36,651 nt of DNA, from contig JARGGH010000026.1 in the NCBI GenBank assembly GCA_029210945.1, positions 1 through 36,651 of the forward strand, in the 5' to 3' direction. This document shows positions 7,950 to 16,501 of this stretch, piece by piece. Source of the DNA: Anaerolineales bacterium (GTDB lineage Bacteria; Chloroflexota; Anaerolineae; Anaerolineales; E44-bin32). The notes beneath the pieces are model-generated. The model was not told the origin of the DNA, made no database searches, and saw nothing but the letters and a program-made list of their open reading frames with translations. Every line of letters begins with the position of its first letter. The first letter of the stretch is position 1. A program made the position numbers and the translations under genes.

Positions 7950-9818
7950 ATGGCTAAGATAGATATCGACAGGGTTGAGCTAGTATGGCCAGGGAAGTAT
8001 GACGATGAGGGGGCTCTGAAGGATGTGCCGCATGTCAGCCTTCCGTTCCAGGTTATCGAGCGGGTTAATGAGAGCCGGGCGACGCGTGAGGCTAAGAAGG
8101 GTGGGCAGCAACTCAACCTTTTTGACGTCTGGGAGGGCGACGAGGGTGAAACCTTCGAGGAAGGCTGGCGCAACAAGCTCGTCTGGGGAGACAACCTGCT
8201 CGCAATGGCATCACTCATTAGAAGTTTTTCGGGGAAGTTTGATCTCATATATATCGACCCTCCTTATGCAACAGGCGCGGATTTCTCTTTTACCGCCAAG
8301 GTTGGTTCGGACGAAATCGAGGTCGTTAAAGAGCAGTCTGCAATTGAAGAGAAGGCCTATCGGGATACATGGGGTAAGTACGGACCAGGTAGAGAACTCC
8401 AAAGCTATCTTGAAATGATAGTCCCCCGCCTTACTGTTATGCGCGATCTTCTGTCTGAGAACGGCACGCTCTTTGTCCACGTTGATTACCGCGCTTCTGC
8501 AGCATTGCGATTTGTTTTGGATGAGATTTTCGGACCTAGAGAATTCTTAAATGAAATCATCTGGCACTATAAGAGATGGCCGACACCTTCAAGAGAATAT
8601 CAGAAGATGCATGACAATATCCTATGCTACACAAAGAAGAAGGGCTCACATCTCTTTAATCGGCAATTTACGGAAAGGACAGAAGAAACAAAAAGGAGAT
8701 GGAGAGATCGGCGAATTGTTGCATCCCATGACGAGAATGGACAGCGAATACCGTCCGATTTTGCTGAAGAAGAATCTCCGGGTGCCCCAATGGATGATGT
8801 ATGGGATATCTCAATAATCGCACCAGTTGCCCACGAGAGAACTGGTTATGCGACTCAGAAGCCCGAAGCATTACTTGAGAGAATAATCGGCGGGTCTTCA
8901 AATGAGGGGGCGCTTATTGGAGATTTTTTCTGTGGGTCGGGCACAACACTTTCAGTGGCTGAAAAACTCGGACGGCGTTGGATTGGCTGCGACCTGAGCC
9001 GCTTCGCTATCCACGTAACCCGCAAGCGCCTACTAGAGATCGAAAACTGCAAACCGTTCGAGATCCTAAACCTGGGCAAGTACGAGCGCCAGTACTGGAA
9101 GGGAGTCACCTTCCAGGAAAAAGGGCAAGGCGAGCAGCAGACGCTCTATGAATACCTGGCCTTCATCTTGCGGCTGTACGGCGCCCAGCCGGTTGCGGGT
9201 ATGCAGCATCTGCACGGCAAGAAGAGCCGTGCACTTGTGCACGTCGGCGCAGTGGATGCCCCCGTAACCATCGACGAGATCAACCATGCCATCGAGGAGT
9301 GCCTAGCGCTCAAGCAGAAGGAGCTCCACGTGCTCGGTTGGGAATGGGAGATGGGGCTCAATGATCTGATGGTGCGGGAGGCCAAGAAACGTGGGGTCAA
9401 ACTGCTCCTGCTACAGATCCCGCGCGAGGTTATGGAGCAACAAGCGGTGGATAAAGGAGATATACAGTTCTTCGAGCTAGCCTACTTGAATGTGGAGGTC
9501 CACCAACCGAAGAAGCTCACTGCTAAGGTTGAGCTAGAGGATTTCGTCATTCCCAACACTGAACTTATCCCCGAAGACGTTCGTGACAAGGTCAAGAAAT
9601 GGTCCGACTACATCGACTACTGGGCCGTTGACTGGGACTTCCAAGAGGACACCTTCATCCAGGGCTGGGTGGCCTACCGTACCCGCCAGCAACGCAAGTT
9701 AGCCCTGATGTCAGATCCTCACACTTATGATCAGCCGGGCCCTTACACCATAGTCGTCAAGGCCATCGACATCTTCGGCAACGACACCACCCAGGCCTTT
9801 GAAACCGAGGTGAAGTAG
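7950..9818 (+). CDS. Type III-like DNA adenine methyltransferase (Mod), beta class
   Basis: A 622-residue methyltransferase. The catalytic motif IV, IDPPYATG (about 103-106), comes before the SAM-binding motif I, DFFCGSGTT (about 327), the order of beta-class amino-methyltransferases and type III Mod subunits. The target-recognition region should lie between them. A long C-terminal part (about 360-622) probably contacts Res. GGAGG lies 8 bases upstream of the ATG. The next gene starts 2 bases after the stop. The stretch from about 8.2 to 8.96 kb is visibly AT-richer, with AGA arginine codons and AAA/GAA preference, while both flanks use CGC and GAG; this looks like an exchanged recognition domain. 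The methylated sequence cannot be predicted. Confidence 0.87.
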   Translation: MAKIDIDRVELVWPGKYDDEGALKDVPHVSLPFQVIERVNESRATREAKKGGQQLNLFDVWEGDEGETFEEGWRNKLVWGDNLLAMASLIRSFSGKFDLIYIDPPYATGADFSFTAKVGSDEIEVVKEQSAIEEKAYRDTWGKYGPGRELQSYLEMIVPRLTVMRDLLSENGTLFVHVDYRASAALRFVLDEIFGPREFLNEIIWHYKRWPTPSREYQKMHDNILCYTKKKGSHLFNRQFTERTEETKRRWRDRRIVASHDENGQRIPSDFAEEESPGAPMDDVWDISIIAPVAHERTGYATQKPEALLERIIGGSSNEGALIGDFFCGSGTTLSVAEKLGRRWIGCDLSRFAIHVTRKRLLEIENCKPFEILNLGKYERQYWKGVTFQEKGQGEQQTLYEYLAFILRLYGAQPVAGMQHLHGKKSRALVHVGAVDAPVTIDEINHAIEECLALKQKELHVLGWEWEMGLNDLMVREAKKRGVKLLLLQIPREVMEQQAVDKGDIQFFELAYLNVEVHQPKKLTAKVELEDFVIPNTELIPEDVRDKVKKWSDYIDYWAVDWDFQEDTFIQGWVAYRTRQQRKLALMSDPHTYDQPGPYTIVVKAIDIFGNDTTQAFETEVK

Positions 9819-9820
9819 CC

Positions 9821-12601
9821 ATGGCAGAGGCACTCTTCGGCTACGACAAGGACCTACCCGAGGTCCCCGATCGCAATCCCTACCTGCCGCCTGAAACCCA
9901 TTTGATCAGAGAGCCCAGTGCCGACGAGGGATACCGCTTGGCAACGGGCCGCCGCCCGAGCCAGCTACTGCTAGTGAACCGACTGCGCGCCAAGGTAGAC
10001 AAGTGGCGCGCTGATGGCTACCCTGGCGCTTCTGATGTCACCCAGCGCTTATTCAATTATTGGTACGAAGAGGAGCACTTGGTCGAGGGAAAGCCGTGGC
10101 ATTTCTATTTCGCCCAGCGCGAGGCGCTGGAGACCCTTGCCTTCCTGGTGGAGATCGCTGGCGAGCAAGATATCTTGCCGCTTATCCAGCGGTTTGGCGA
10201 AATCTACTATCCCGAGGGCGCCCAGCAGCCCATTGGCGAGGATCTGGCGGTTCGCGTGCTGCCAAGCGGCGACCGACGCGTAGAGCGCTACTTTCCAGAG
10301 GTTGGTCAGAAGGGTGAGCAGGATCTTCCCCCCGAGAACTTGCGCCGCTATGCGATTAAGATGGCCACCGGTTCGGGAAAAACGGTCGTCATGGCTATGA
10401 TCATCGTTTGGTCACATTTCCACAAACAGCGTACCCCGGGCTCGCCGCTATCCTCGAATTTCCTACTGGTGGCTCCCAATGTGATTGTGTACCAACGTCT
10501 CGAAAAGGACTTCGCCGCCAACCGCATCTTTCATGAGCTTCCCCTTGTGCCGCCAGAGTGGACCTGGAGCCAGAAAGTCGTCTTACGAGGCGAGAGCACC
10601 GAGCCCGACGCTTCAGGCAACATGTTCTTAACCAACATCCAGCAGATCTATGAATCTCGGGAGCGCGTGTGGGCCCCGACCAATCCAATCGATGCGCTCC
10701 TAGGGCGCAAACCCGTCAAGGACCTGGCCTCGCATGAGCGGTTCATGCTTGAGCGGATCAAAGACCTTCCGGATCTAGTTGTACTCAACGACGAAGCCCA
10801 TCATGTCCACGACGAGGAGCTGGAATGGCACAAGACGCTCATGGGCATACACGAGACCTTGCCTGTTGGGCTGGCGCTGTGGCTAGATTTCACAGCCACT
10901 CCCAAGTTCCAGGACGGATCCTACTTCCCTTGGTGCATCGTTGATTATCCCTTGGCCCAGGCTGTAGAGGACCGCATCGTCAAGGCACCGGTCATTGTGC
11001 ATCGAGTGGATAAGGCCGAGCCGAAGGAGTTCACCGGGAAGGATATTGGCGAGAAGTATAACGATTGGGTTGTGGCCGCTATGGAGCGCTATCGGGACCA
11101 CGAGAAGGAGCTAAAGAAGTTAGGCATCCGCCCGGTGCTCTTCACCATGTGCGAGAACAACAGACATGCGGATGGGCTAGGCCAGTGGTTGGTGAAGACC
11201 AAGGAGTTCGGGCTCAAGGAAAAAGAAGTTCTCATCATACACACGGACAGCGCTGGCGAGATCACCAAGAAGGACCTTGATAAAGCGCGACAAGCTGCAC
11301 GCGACATTGACAAACCCCATAACCGCATCAAGGTTATTGTTAGCGTAATGATGCTTCGCGAAGGCTGGGATGTCCGCAATGTGACTGTGATCCTCGGCCT
11401 TCGCCCGTTCACTACAAAAGCCAAGATCCTGCCAGAACAAGCCGTCGGCCGTGGTCTGCGCCTTATGCACGGCATTGGACCGGATAGTACGCAAACCCTC
11501 GAAGTAATCGGAAATGAGAAGTTTGAAGCTTTGGTGCGTGACCTCGAGAAGGAGGGTGTAGGAGTAGAGACCATAACTGGAGCTCCACCTGCACCCGTTT
11601 GGATTGAGCCACTGGCCGATCGAGCAGAATACGATATCGAGCTTCCTATCACCGAACCGACCCTCCACCGCCAGTTCCGGCGTCTAGAGGATTTCGATCC
11701 ACTCAAACTTCAGGCGATCTATGATCAAAAGGAGCTGGATGAGCGGCTGAGTATCCGTCTGAAGATGGACTTCGCAACCACAGAGACAGAGATCCATCAG
11801 GTCGAAATCACGGGCCCCCTTCCCGAAGTCCACGAGATGCTCTCCTCGCTCACCAACAAGGTCATCGACAGCGCCCAGTTGGGCATGGTTTTCGCCGAGC
11901 TCTACCCAAAGGTGAAGGCTTATGTGCAGCACCGTTGCTTCGGACGCGAGATTGATCTTGAGAACGAGGCTGTGCGCTCTCACTTAAAGAGCGTCACGTT
12001 GCAAGAGAACATTGCCAAATACCTAGCAAAGGAAGTCGGTCGATTGACTGTCCAGCGCGCAGAGATTGCCTTCACGCGGCGAAGTCACAGGCTCTCCGAA
12101 ACGAAGCTGTTCCAATGGAGGCGCGATCTCGGAGATGGTCCGCTGGCTTGCAGGAAGACCATATTCAACTACGTGGCCACCTACAACCCGTATGAACGGC
12201 GCTTCGCCCAGTTCCTGGATGCGGCCACTGACATAGTCCGTTTCGCTGCGCTAGGATCAACGCAACAGGGCGACTCCGGAACAATCTTCCGCGTCGATTA
12301 CATCAAGCCCAGCGGGGCCATTGGCTTCTATCACCCAGACTTCGTTGCAGTCCAAGAGACCGACAGAGACGAAGTCCATTGGCTCATCGAGACCAAGGGT
12401 CGTGTGTGGGAAGACACCGATGCCAAGGATACAGCAGTCCAGAAATGGTGTGGCGACGTTAGCCAACGGTTGAATCGGCGATGGCGGTACGCACGAGTCA
12501 ATCAGCCAGTGTTCCGTCAGGCCCAGAAGCACGATATCTCGGTCCTCAGCGATCTGTTGCCGTTGGTTCAGGAAGATACATTGTCCTCACGATTAATCTG
12601 A
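9821..12601 (+). CDS. Type III-like restriction subunit (Res), SF2 helicase-nuclease
   Basis: A 926-residue protein. Helicase motifs are KMATGSGKTVV (Walker A, about residue 184), NDEAHHVHDEE (DEAH box, about 323), DFTATPKF, and QAVGRGLRLM as motif VI. Near the C terminus YHPDFVAVQ followed by WLIETKG (about 837-861) is the D...ExK pattern of a PD-(D/E)XK endonuclease, as in type III Res subunits. It cuts unmethylated DNA together with Mod. The ATG is 2 bases after the mod stop, so the two are probably translationally coupled. The active sites look complete. The unusual feature is the upstream UvrD-type helicase-nuclease in the same operon, not part of a standard type III system. Confidence 0.87.
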   Translation: MAEALFGYDKDLPEVPDRNPYLPPETHLIREPSADEGYRLATGRRPSQLLLVNRLRAKVDKWRADGYPGASDVTQRLFNYWYEEEHLVEGKPWHFYFAQREALETLAFLVEIAGEQDILPLIQRFGEIYYPEGAQQPIGEDLAVRVLPSGDRRVERYFPEVGQKGEQDLPPENLRRYAIKMATGSGKTVVMAMIIVWSHFHKQRTPGSPLSSNFLLVAPNVIVYQRLEKDFAANRIFHELPLVPPEWTWSQKVVLRGESTEPDASGNMFLTNIQQIYESRERVWAPTNPIDALLGRKPVKDLASHERFMLERIKDLPDLVVLNDEAHHVHDEELEWHKTLMGIHETLPVGLALWLDFTATPKFQDGSYFPWCIVDYPLAQAVEDRIVKAPVIVHRVDKAEPKEFTGKDIGEKYNDWVVAAMERYRDHEKELKKLGIRPVLFTMCENNRHADGLGQWLVKTKEFGLKEKEVLIIHTDSAGEITKKDLDKARQAARDIDKPHNRIKVIVSVMMLREGWDVRNVTVILGLRPFTTKAKILPEQAVGRGLRLMHGIGPDSTQTLEVIGNEKFEALVRDLEKEGVGVETITGAPPAPVWIEPLADRAEYDIELPITEPTLHRQFRRLEDFDPLKLQAIYDQKELDERLSIRLKMDFATTETEIHQVEITGPLPEVHEMLSSLTNKVIDSAQLGMVFAELYPKVKAYVQHRCFGREIDLENEAVRSHLKSVTLQENIAKYLAKEVGRLTVQRAEIAFTRRSHRLSETKLFQWRRDLGDGPLACRKTIFNYVATYNPYERRFAQFLDAATDIVRFAALGSTQQGDSGTIFRVDYIKPSGAIGFYHPDFVAVQETDRDEVHWLIETKGRVWEDTDAKDTAVQKWCGDVSQRLNRRWRYARVNQPVFRQAQKHDISVLSDLLPLVQEDTLSSRLI

Positions 12602-12921
12602 CGCGGGGCAAAGGGCTTCAAACGAGGAACCCATGCGGTCCACCGAGATGGATTCTACACTTGCCCAAGAGCCGCTATGTGGCTCTCGATTGAGGCTCAT
12701 GCATCTGTCCACACGGTTCTTCCCGCCCACGCTTCGCACACCTCGGGTTTGAGGACCATCTGAATTTCCAAGCAGCGCCTCGGATTACCTCGCAGCTACC
12801 GAATTTCCACAAACATCTCGAGACCGATCCCAACAGGTGTATGTGGCTGCGCCGTTTTTGATATCCACGACTCTCTCCAATAGACTCTTCCTAGAACTAC
12901 TTGCCAGAAACTACGATACTA
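12602..12921. other. Gene-free stretch after the restriction operon
   Basis: No convincing gene. A small hairpin, AGAGCC-GCTATGT-GGCTCT at 12668-12686, lies 67 bases after the res stop and could slow transcription, but it has no T-run and I do not call it a terminator. Part of this stretch may once have encoded the N terminus of the sigma factor. Confidence 0.4.
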
Positions 12922-13958
12922 ATGAAAGCATCCTTCTATCTACTTACCAGATGCGTGATCATCTCCGAATCCCGCCCCCCACCCTACTCTGCGGGGCCGC
13001 CTGGTGCGTCGGCCACCACGCGAGGGCCACGATGCGATTATCTCCACGTCCTTGATCTCTATTTCGAGGATGCGATCAGGCGCTGCTCATTGGGTCTTCT
13101 CTCTCGACAGGAGGAATCTGCCCTAGCTCAGGCGATTGAGAGAGGAAGACTTGCATGCGAGGAAATTGCCCGCAAGCGATCGGGTTCTGCGCCCCTTGCT
13201 TCCCTCAACCAGGATGTTAAGGGTGGTTTGGCAGCCAAAGAGCAGTTGGTAACTACAAACCTAAGACTCGTTGTCAGTGTGGCGAAAAGTATCAGGGCCG
13301 CGGTCTTCCGATGCCGGATCTCATTCAGGAGGGAAATGCCGGTCTAATCCGGGCAGCAGAGAAGTTCGACTGGCGCCGCGGGACTAAATTCAGCACCTAC
13401 GCCACCTGGTGGATCCGCCAGGCCATCCTGCGAGCGCTGGACAACCAGGTCGGCGTCATTCGGCTACCCGTAAGTGCTCAAGCCACAATCAGAAGACTGA
13501 CTCGGATCCAAGGTGAACTCATCCAGCAACTCAATCGCCAGCCCACGGAGGTCGAGCTCGCAGAAGCAATGGAGATTCCACTCTCTAAGCTTCAACTCCT
13601 GCTGAAGAGGATGACCCAGCCCATATCCCTTGATGGTCCAAGAACCGACGATGAGTCGAAACAGACGCATCTGGGAGAAACCCTTGAGGACCCTAACGCC
13701 GAGGCGGTTGACGAAGCGGCGGCACTCAACATCCTGAGAGAAGTCCTCGCGGAGGCACTAGGCATCCTGTCCCCGACGGAGCGCGCGGTCGTTGAGCACA
13801 GGTTTGGGCTTAATGGCCACGCTGGCGCGGCTTCGCTGAGAAAAGTCGCCCAATCCCTAGAACTCACCCCTTCAAAGGTGCGGCGTCTGGAATCCTCTGC
13901 CCTGAAGAAGCTCCGGGGAGCGGATGTTGCTGACCGTCTGAGCCATCCATTCGCCTAG
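12922..13958 (+). pseudogene. RpoD-like sigma-70 factor interrupted by a single frameshift
   Basis: The first frame carries region 1.2-like sequence (LLSRQEESALAQAIERGRLA) and the start of region 2, [14 protein letters not shown]. It goes out of register at GCGAAAAGT (13284-13291). The second frame resumes as [18 protein letters not shown], then [20 protein letters not shown] and a region 4.2 helix-turn-helix, [20 protein letters not shown]. One additional A at 13286-13289 would restore KKYQGRGL, the family consensus. The product, if restored, would be a group 2-4 sigma factor of about 340 residues or fewer. The start is uncertain (ATG 12922, TTG 12901). A frameshift mutation or a homopolymer sequencing error is likeliest; no standard slippery heptamer is present. 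No other sigma gene is seen nearby. Confidence 0.75.
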
Positions 13959-14369
13959 GGGTCTTGGCACAGGGCGCCGCCCCGCATCGTCGGCGCCTTG
14001 ATGATCGTCTATGAGTGCTGCATTCTTGATCCATTAGCTGGAGGTGGCACCGAGTAAATTCGCGCAGTCGTTCCACGGAAGGCCATGCCGGTGTCGACAA
14101 GCCCCTCCGGTGACTCGCGCGCCCGCCACTAAGACAGCGCTCCCCTACGATCTTGCGCGTATGGTAGATAAAAAGAAAGCGGCCACCGCTGGAGCTGAGG
14201 GGGGCAGCCCCGAGCAATGGCCGCTACATCCATATTATAGCAATGGGTTGCCTTCCTGCACTAGTGAATTTGGACGAAGCGATTCGGATCGCCGCGCCGC
14301 TCCAACGAGACTGGCGGCCCAAGCCAAGCGAGGCCCTATAAGCGGGCATTGATTGTCGAAATAATCCGT
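13959..14369. other. Gene-free stretch between sigma and PIN genes
   Basis: The two flanking genes converge here. I see no coding frame with family resemblance, no RNA gene and no clear rho-independent terminator. Confidence 0.4.
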
Positions 14370-14804
14370 CTACTCCCCCTCCCTCGCCCTGAGTTTCTCA
14401 ACCGCCTCTTCAGGAGACACGATGTCCGACCCGGCGAGCTCCTTGAGCTCGGGGCTCCCCAGGAGGTGCTTCCTGTCAAGCGTAGCGAGTGGTTCAGCTT
14501 TCCCCGCCTTGGCTGCTGCAGCTATGGGCGCGTCCTTAAGAGCCGTATACTTGCTAGCGGAGAGAACCTCCTCCTTGGTAGGCCGGGCGACCTCATAGGA
14601 CACACTCTCCAGCACAAACCCCAGGAAAGGAAGCTGCTCGGGCGCACTCGCAGCCCGGTTTCTTCTGTTTTCCTCAATCACAATCCGGCTGAGCACCATG
14701 TCGATCCCGCCCCTCAAGGCCATCATGATCAGATCCCGCGCATGGCCTCGAGGCGAATAGGCCGCGGAAAAGAAGACGCTCGAGTCGAGGAAGACCCGAG
14801 TCAT
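14370..14804 (-). CDS. PIN-domain RNase toxin (VapC-like)
   Basis: A 144-residue predicted ribonuclease. The N terminus MTRVFLDSSVFFSAAYSP has the first catalytic Asp (Asp7); IVIEENRRN supplies the mid-protein acid; and ALKDAPIAAAA followed by ATLDRKHL gives the C-terminal acids typical of PIN domains. It starts 23 bases after the stop of an AbrB-type antitoxin gene on the same strand, the usual antitoxin-first order. It probably cleaves RNA when unbound and is neutralised by the partner. Confidence 0.82.
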   Translation of the reverse strand: MTRVFLDSSVFFSAAYSPRGHARDLIMMALRGGIDMVLSRIVIEENRRNRAASAPEQLPFLGFVLESVSYEVARPTKEEVLSASKYTALKDAPIAAAAKAGKAEPLATLDRKHLLGSPELKELAGSDIVSPEEAVEKLRAREGE

Positions 14805-14827
14805 TCGCGTTCAGAATCCGAAAGGCC

Positions 14828-15088
14828 CTACTCCTCATCAACGAGCTCGCCGCGGATCTCCCTCCCCCTCTCGATCAGCTCCTCCAGGCTCAACCCCTTC
14901 TCCTTGAGCGCCTCACCGATCTCGTCCAGCGCAGCCGACACGACGATCTCGGCGGGCTTGATCATCACGCCCTGCTCCGTCTCGACAAAGGTGACCAGAT
15001 CCCCCTTCTTGAGCCTTAGCCTCTCCCGGATCTCCTTGGGGATGGTCACCTGCCCCCTCTCCTGCACTCGCACTGCCGGCGTCGGCAT
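14828..15088 (-). CDS. AbrB/SpoVT-family antitoxin
   Basis: An 86-residue protein with the swapped-hairpin AbrB fold: RVQERGQVTIPKEIRERLRL, then KKGDLVTFVETEQG. The acidic C-terminal helix (SLEELIERGREIRGELVDEE) is the expected toxin-binding tail. I chose the ATG at 15088 because AAGGAGG lies 5 bases upstream; a longer form starting at 15106 would consume that site. It partners the PIN gene just downstream and, by family behaviour, represses its own promoter. Confidence 0.83.
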   Translation of the reverse strand: MPTPAVRVQERGQVTIPKEIRERLRLKKGDLVTFVETEQGVMIKPAEIVVSAALDEIGEALKEKGLSLEELIERGREIRGELVDEE

Positions 15089-15412
15089 TGCAGCCTCCTT
15101 GGTCATGTAGTCATGCTCTCATACTTTCATGGTATAGGCTAGCCACTCGTAGCAGGATTGTCAACTATCGGAGTCCGCCCTCCGGCCCGCCGCGCTTACT
15201 CTGGCGTCTACTCGCGCCCTTGCGGCCTGCTGGCAGCGGCCCAGCAAGGACGCTCGCTGAACTCTCAGGGTGTCCTCACCCCCTCCCTGGCCAAGAGTCA
15301 CACACCTCACTTCCTTCTAAGTGGGTGAACCCGCACCGACTTGATGCGGGGGCGGGAGCTGGGCCAGCAGTTGCAACACCCTATAGTGGCTATACGCATT
15401 AATTGTTGGGGC
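15089..15412. other. Gene-free stretch between the toxin-antitoxin pair and the lipoprotein gene
   Basis: Apart from the promoter described above, the only structure I see is a hairpin CCCGCA-N9-TGCGGG at 15330-15350, about 60 bases beyond the lipoprotein stop. It has no T-run on the relevant strand, so its role as a terminator for the large operon is uncertain. Confidence 0.4.
15136..15164 (-). promoter_or_regulatory. Probable promoter of the AbrB/PIN pair
   Basis: Minus-strand TTGACA (15164-15159) is followed after 17 bases by TAGCCT (15141-15136), about 48 bases upstream of the antitoxin ATG. The palindrome GGCTAGCC (15137-15144) overlaps the -10 and could be part of an autoregulatory operator. 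Confidence 0.45.
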
Positions 15413-15898
15413 TTAATCCGCTCCGGTTTCCAGCCGGTTGCACGCCACCCAGCCCTTGACCGGCCAGCCCTGGACGGCCGTTCCTTCGACCAGGCACTTG
15501 GCGCCATCCGGCGAGACCGAATGGAGAACGACTTCGGAGCCTGCCCGGAGATCCCCCATCCAGGTTCCTCCCTCGCTGAGCTCCTCCCTTGTAAACACGG
15601 AGAGAATTTCAATCGTCTCTTCGGGATCATACGGGAGCACGTTTGGCAAGACCAAAGCCTTTATCGGAAACCAGGATTCCGGCGTTCTCGTCGGTCCTAC
15701 AACCTCCGTCACAACCCCATAGAGCTCAAGCGCCTCCTGGCCCGTGATCTCCCTTGGCGGCCGGCCCGTCTCGACCACCATGGGAGTCTCTGATACCCCT
15801 CCCTCACCATTGCGGCGCAACCGATCCAAAACACCACACCCACTCGCTGCCAGGAGAACAATCATCGCCGCGCCACACAGTATCGACCAGCGCCTCAT
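15413..15898 (-). CDS. Predicted lipoprotein with SH3-like C terminus
   Basis: A 161-residue protein. It begins MRRWSILCGAAMIVLLAASG followed by Cys21, a short signal peptide ending in a lipobox-like ASGC, so it is probably lipid-anchored. The last third (GDLRAGSEVVLHSVSPDG and GWPVKGWVACNRLE) resembles bacterial SH3-type repeats. I chose the ATG at 15898 because it gives a complete signal peptide and overlaps the upstream stop as ATGA; the longer frame lacks any signal sequence. Last gene of the minus-strand block, directly after a prepilin-peptidase-like gene. Function unknown; binding to an envelope component is plausible. Confidence 0.7.
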   Translation of the reverse strand: MRRWSILCGAAMIVLLAASGCGVLDRLRRNGEGGVSETPMVVETGRPPREITGQEALELYGVVTEVVGPTRTPESWFPIKALVLPNVLPYDPEETIEILSVFTREELSEGGTWMGDLRAGSEVVLHSVSPDGAKCLVEGTAVQGWPVKGWVACNRLETGAD

Positions 15899-16491
15899 CC
15901 TACACCCCTCCACCCACCAGGCCATATCCACATGTACGCCAAACCAGCCACCGCGGCCAGCACGCCCCAGGGTATCCTCAACGCTTCCTGGTCGGGTTCT
16001 TCGCCGATATTCTTGAGCACCCAAAACAGCCGCCTCATCGCTGGCACAACACCCCCGCGCTCGATGATCGATAAAACGAAGGCCACAAGGATGGTCCCGC
16101 CAAACAGGTACGCAACCATCCACCAACCGCTGCCCACCGCCAAGAGTCCCATCGCAAGCTGAGCGTCGCCTCCCCCGAACCAGCCCATCCAGAAAATGAA
16201 CAGTACAAAGAGCACACCGAGCACAAAGGGCAGCGCTGAAAGATCAACGAAAAGGACGGCTGCGCCGAGCGCCGCAACGGGCACGCCCCACTTCTTACCC
16301 CGGCTGCCCCATATCGCCAACAAGAAGAACGCCGCCTGGATCCAGAGACGTCCGACGAGAAGGAATATTAGGCCAACGCCAAGCAGACCGAAACCCGCAA
16401 ACACCGGGATTCGCCTGCTCTTTATATCGCTGTATGCGGCCCATATCAATGCCCCGGTCGCCAGCACATACAGGCCTATCTCCAACGCCAT
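15895..16491 (-). CDS. A24-type prepilin peptidase-like membrane protease
   Basis: A 198-residue integral membrane protein with about six hydrophobic segments. It has both aspartate motifs of A24 peptidases: AAYSDIKSRRIP (Asp22) and WFGGGDAQLAMG (Asp109, the GxGD motif). It lacks the N-terminal cysteine-rich methylase domain of PilD and so resembles CpaA/TadV in size. Substrates should be type IV pilin-like or flagellin-like precursors, but I see no such gene in this window. It starts 10 bases after the DnaB-like ATPase gene and overlaps the lipoprotein gene by ATGA. Confidence 0.8.
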   Translation of the reverse strand: MALEIGLYVLATGALIWAAYSDIKSRRIPVFAGFGLLGVGLIFLLVGRLWIQAAFFLLAIWGSRGKKWGVPVAALGAAVLFVDLSALPFVLGVLFVLFIFWMGWFGGGDAQLAMGLLAVGSGWWMVAYLFGGTILVAFVLSIIERGGVVPAMRRLFWVLKNIGEEPDQEALRIPWGVLAAVAGLAYMWIWPGGWRGVG

Positions 16492-16501
16492 ATCTCTTAC
16501 T

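Noticed and set aside
13284..13291. Programmed frameshift in the sigma gene
   Set aside because: GCGAAAAGT does not form a standard X-XXY-YYZ slippery heptamer in the right phase, and I see no stimulating structure; mutation or a sequence error is simpler.
14349..15110. Plus-strand 253-codon frame across the AbrB/PIN pair
   Set aside because: Antisense to two convincing toxin-antitoxin genes; serine-rich and low-complexity.
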